A stretch of DNA of 22,486 bases, from NCBI GenBank assembly GCA_902786615.1, contig CADADE010000043.1, positions 11,666 through 34,151 on the forward strand. The letters run 5' to 3'. Position 1 is the stretch's first letter; every line of letters starts with the position of its first letter. A program made the translations under genes and the position numbers. This DNA comes from Oscillospiraceae bacterium (GTDB taxonomy: Bacteria > Bacillota_A > Clostridia > Oscillospirales > Oscillospiraceae). This document shows positions 22,277 to 22,486 of the stretch, piece after piece. The notes under the pieces are model-generated. The model worked only from the letters and a program-made list of their open reading frames with translations, had not been told where the DNA came from and did no database searches.

Positions 22277-22486
22277 ATGAAAAACTGCAAAAAGATCCTG
22301 GCAATGACCCTCGTTCTCGTCCTTGCCCTGGCCGCAATCGCTCCTGCAGCTTTCGCTGCGGACTATCCCACCAAGGGCATCACCGCAATCAACCCCTGGG
22401 GCGCCGGCGGCGGCACCGACAACTGCCTGCGTGCCTTCTGCGCTGCGCTCGAGAAGCAGCTCGGCCAGACCATCACCGTTGACAAC
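22277..22486 (+). CDS. TTT-family solute-binding protein (partial)
   Basis: The first 70 codons of a gene cut by the window edge. A signal peptide (MKNCKKILAMTLVLVLALAA, cleavage near AFA, residues 25-27) is followed by DYPTKGITAINPWGAGGGTDNCLRAF. The YPxKxITxxxPWxAGGGTD pattern is the start of TctC/Bug-type binding proteins of tripartite tricarboxylate transporters. These capture carboxylates outside the membrane and deliver them to TctA/TctB permeases. A lipoprotein cysteine is not evident. AGGAGG at 22265-22270 sets the start. The divergent eda-kdgK operon suggests a sugar acid or related carboxylate as ligand; this is inference. Permease genes would be expected just beyond the right edge. 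Confidence 0.9.
   Translation, partial: MKNCKKILAMTLVLVLALAAIAPAAFAADYPTKGITAINPWGAGGGTDNCLRAFCAALEKQLGQTITVDN

Overview
The window looks like chromosome from a GC-rich, endospore-forming member of the Clostridia, most like the Oscillospiraceae (Oscillibacter-type gut anaerobes). Pointers are small CotF-like spore coat genes, a SleB-type spore cortex/cell-wall hydrolase, class B sortases, a TSCPD (TIGR03905-type) protein, a tripartite tricarboxylate transporter (TTT) binding protein, and AGGAGG ribosome binding sites with near-consensus sigma-A promoters. This placement is an inference from gene content. No phage, IS transposase or CRISPR array is visible.

Layout. 1-150: a minus-strand transcription unit that carries what looks like the 5' half of a serine tRNA, with its own promoter and terminator. 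206-3566: an operon of a ribbon-helix-helix regulator and the disaggregase ClpB. 3609-5930: a secreted 151-aa protein and two tandem, closely related class B sortases. 5814-5968: an inverted-repeat element. 6005-7742: a cytoplasmic GH13 alpha-amylase (minus) behind a long, structured, AT-rich leader. 7800-9698: a tightly overlapping minus operon (TSCPD protein, SleB-like hydrolase, RsmG), back to back with rdgB (9700-10362). 10417-11088: two small spore coat genes and a 25-aa hydrophobic micro-ORF, all minus.

11194-12293 is a degraded zone: a serine tRNA (GCU) lacking its T arm and 3' acceptor strand but keeping a strong promoter and terminator, a 139-bp palindromic repeat, a structured leader, and an alpha/beta hydrolase pseudogene. 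It is followed by an apparently intact three-gene group (12320-15535): an HD-domain hydrolase, a NeuD/PglD-type acyltransferase fused to an acyl carrier protein domain, and a stand-alone adenylation enzyme. The last two form a plausible acyl activation, carrier loading and transfer module.

15585-19131 holds an SLC13-type permease (minus) and, on plus, a DUF318/ArsP-type permease with a secreted DUF362 protein. 19140-22017 is a minus operon of KDPG aldolase, 2-keto-3-deoxygluconate kinase and a class I aminotransferase. It diverges from a TTT-type solute-binding protein with a perfect consensus promoter that runs off the right edge. Together these suggest sugar-acid uptake and Entner-Doudoroff-type catabolism.

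The most unusual signal is the pair of truncated serine-tRNA-like units. Next are the acyltransferase-ACP fusion with its ligase and the structured amylase leader.
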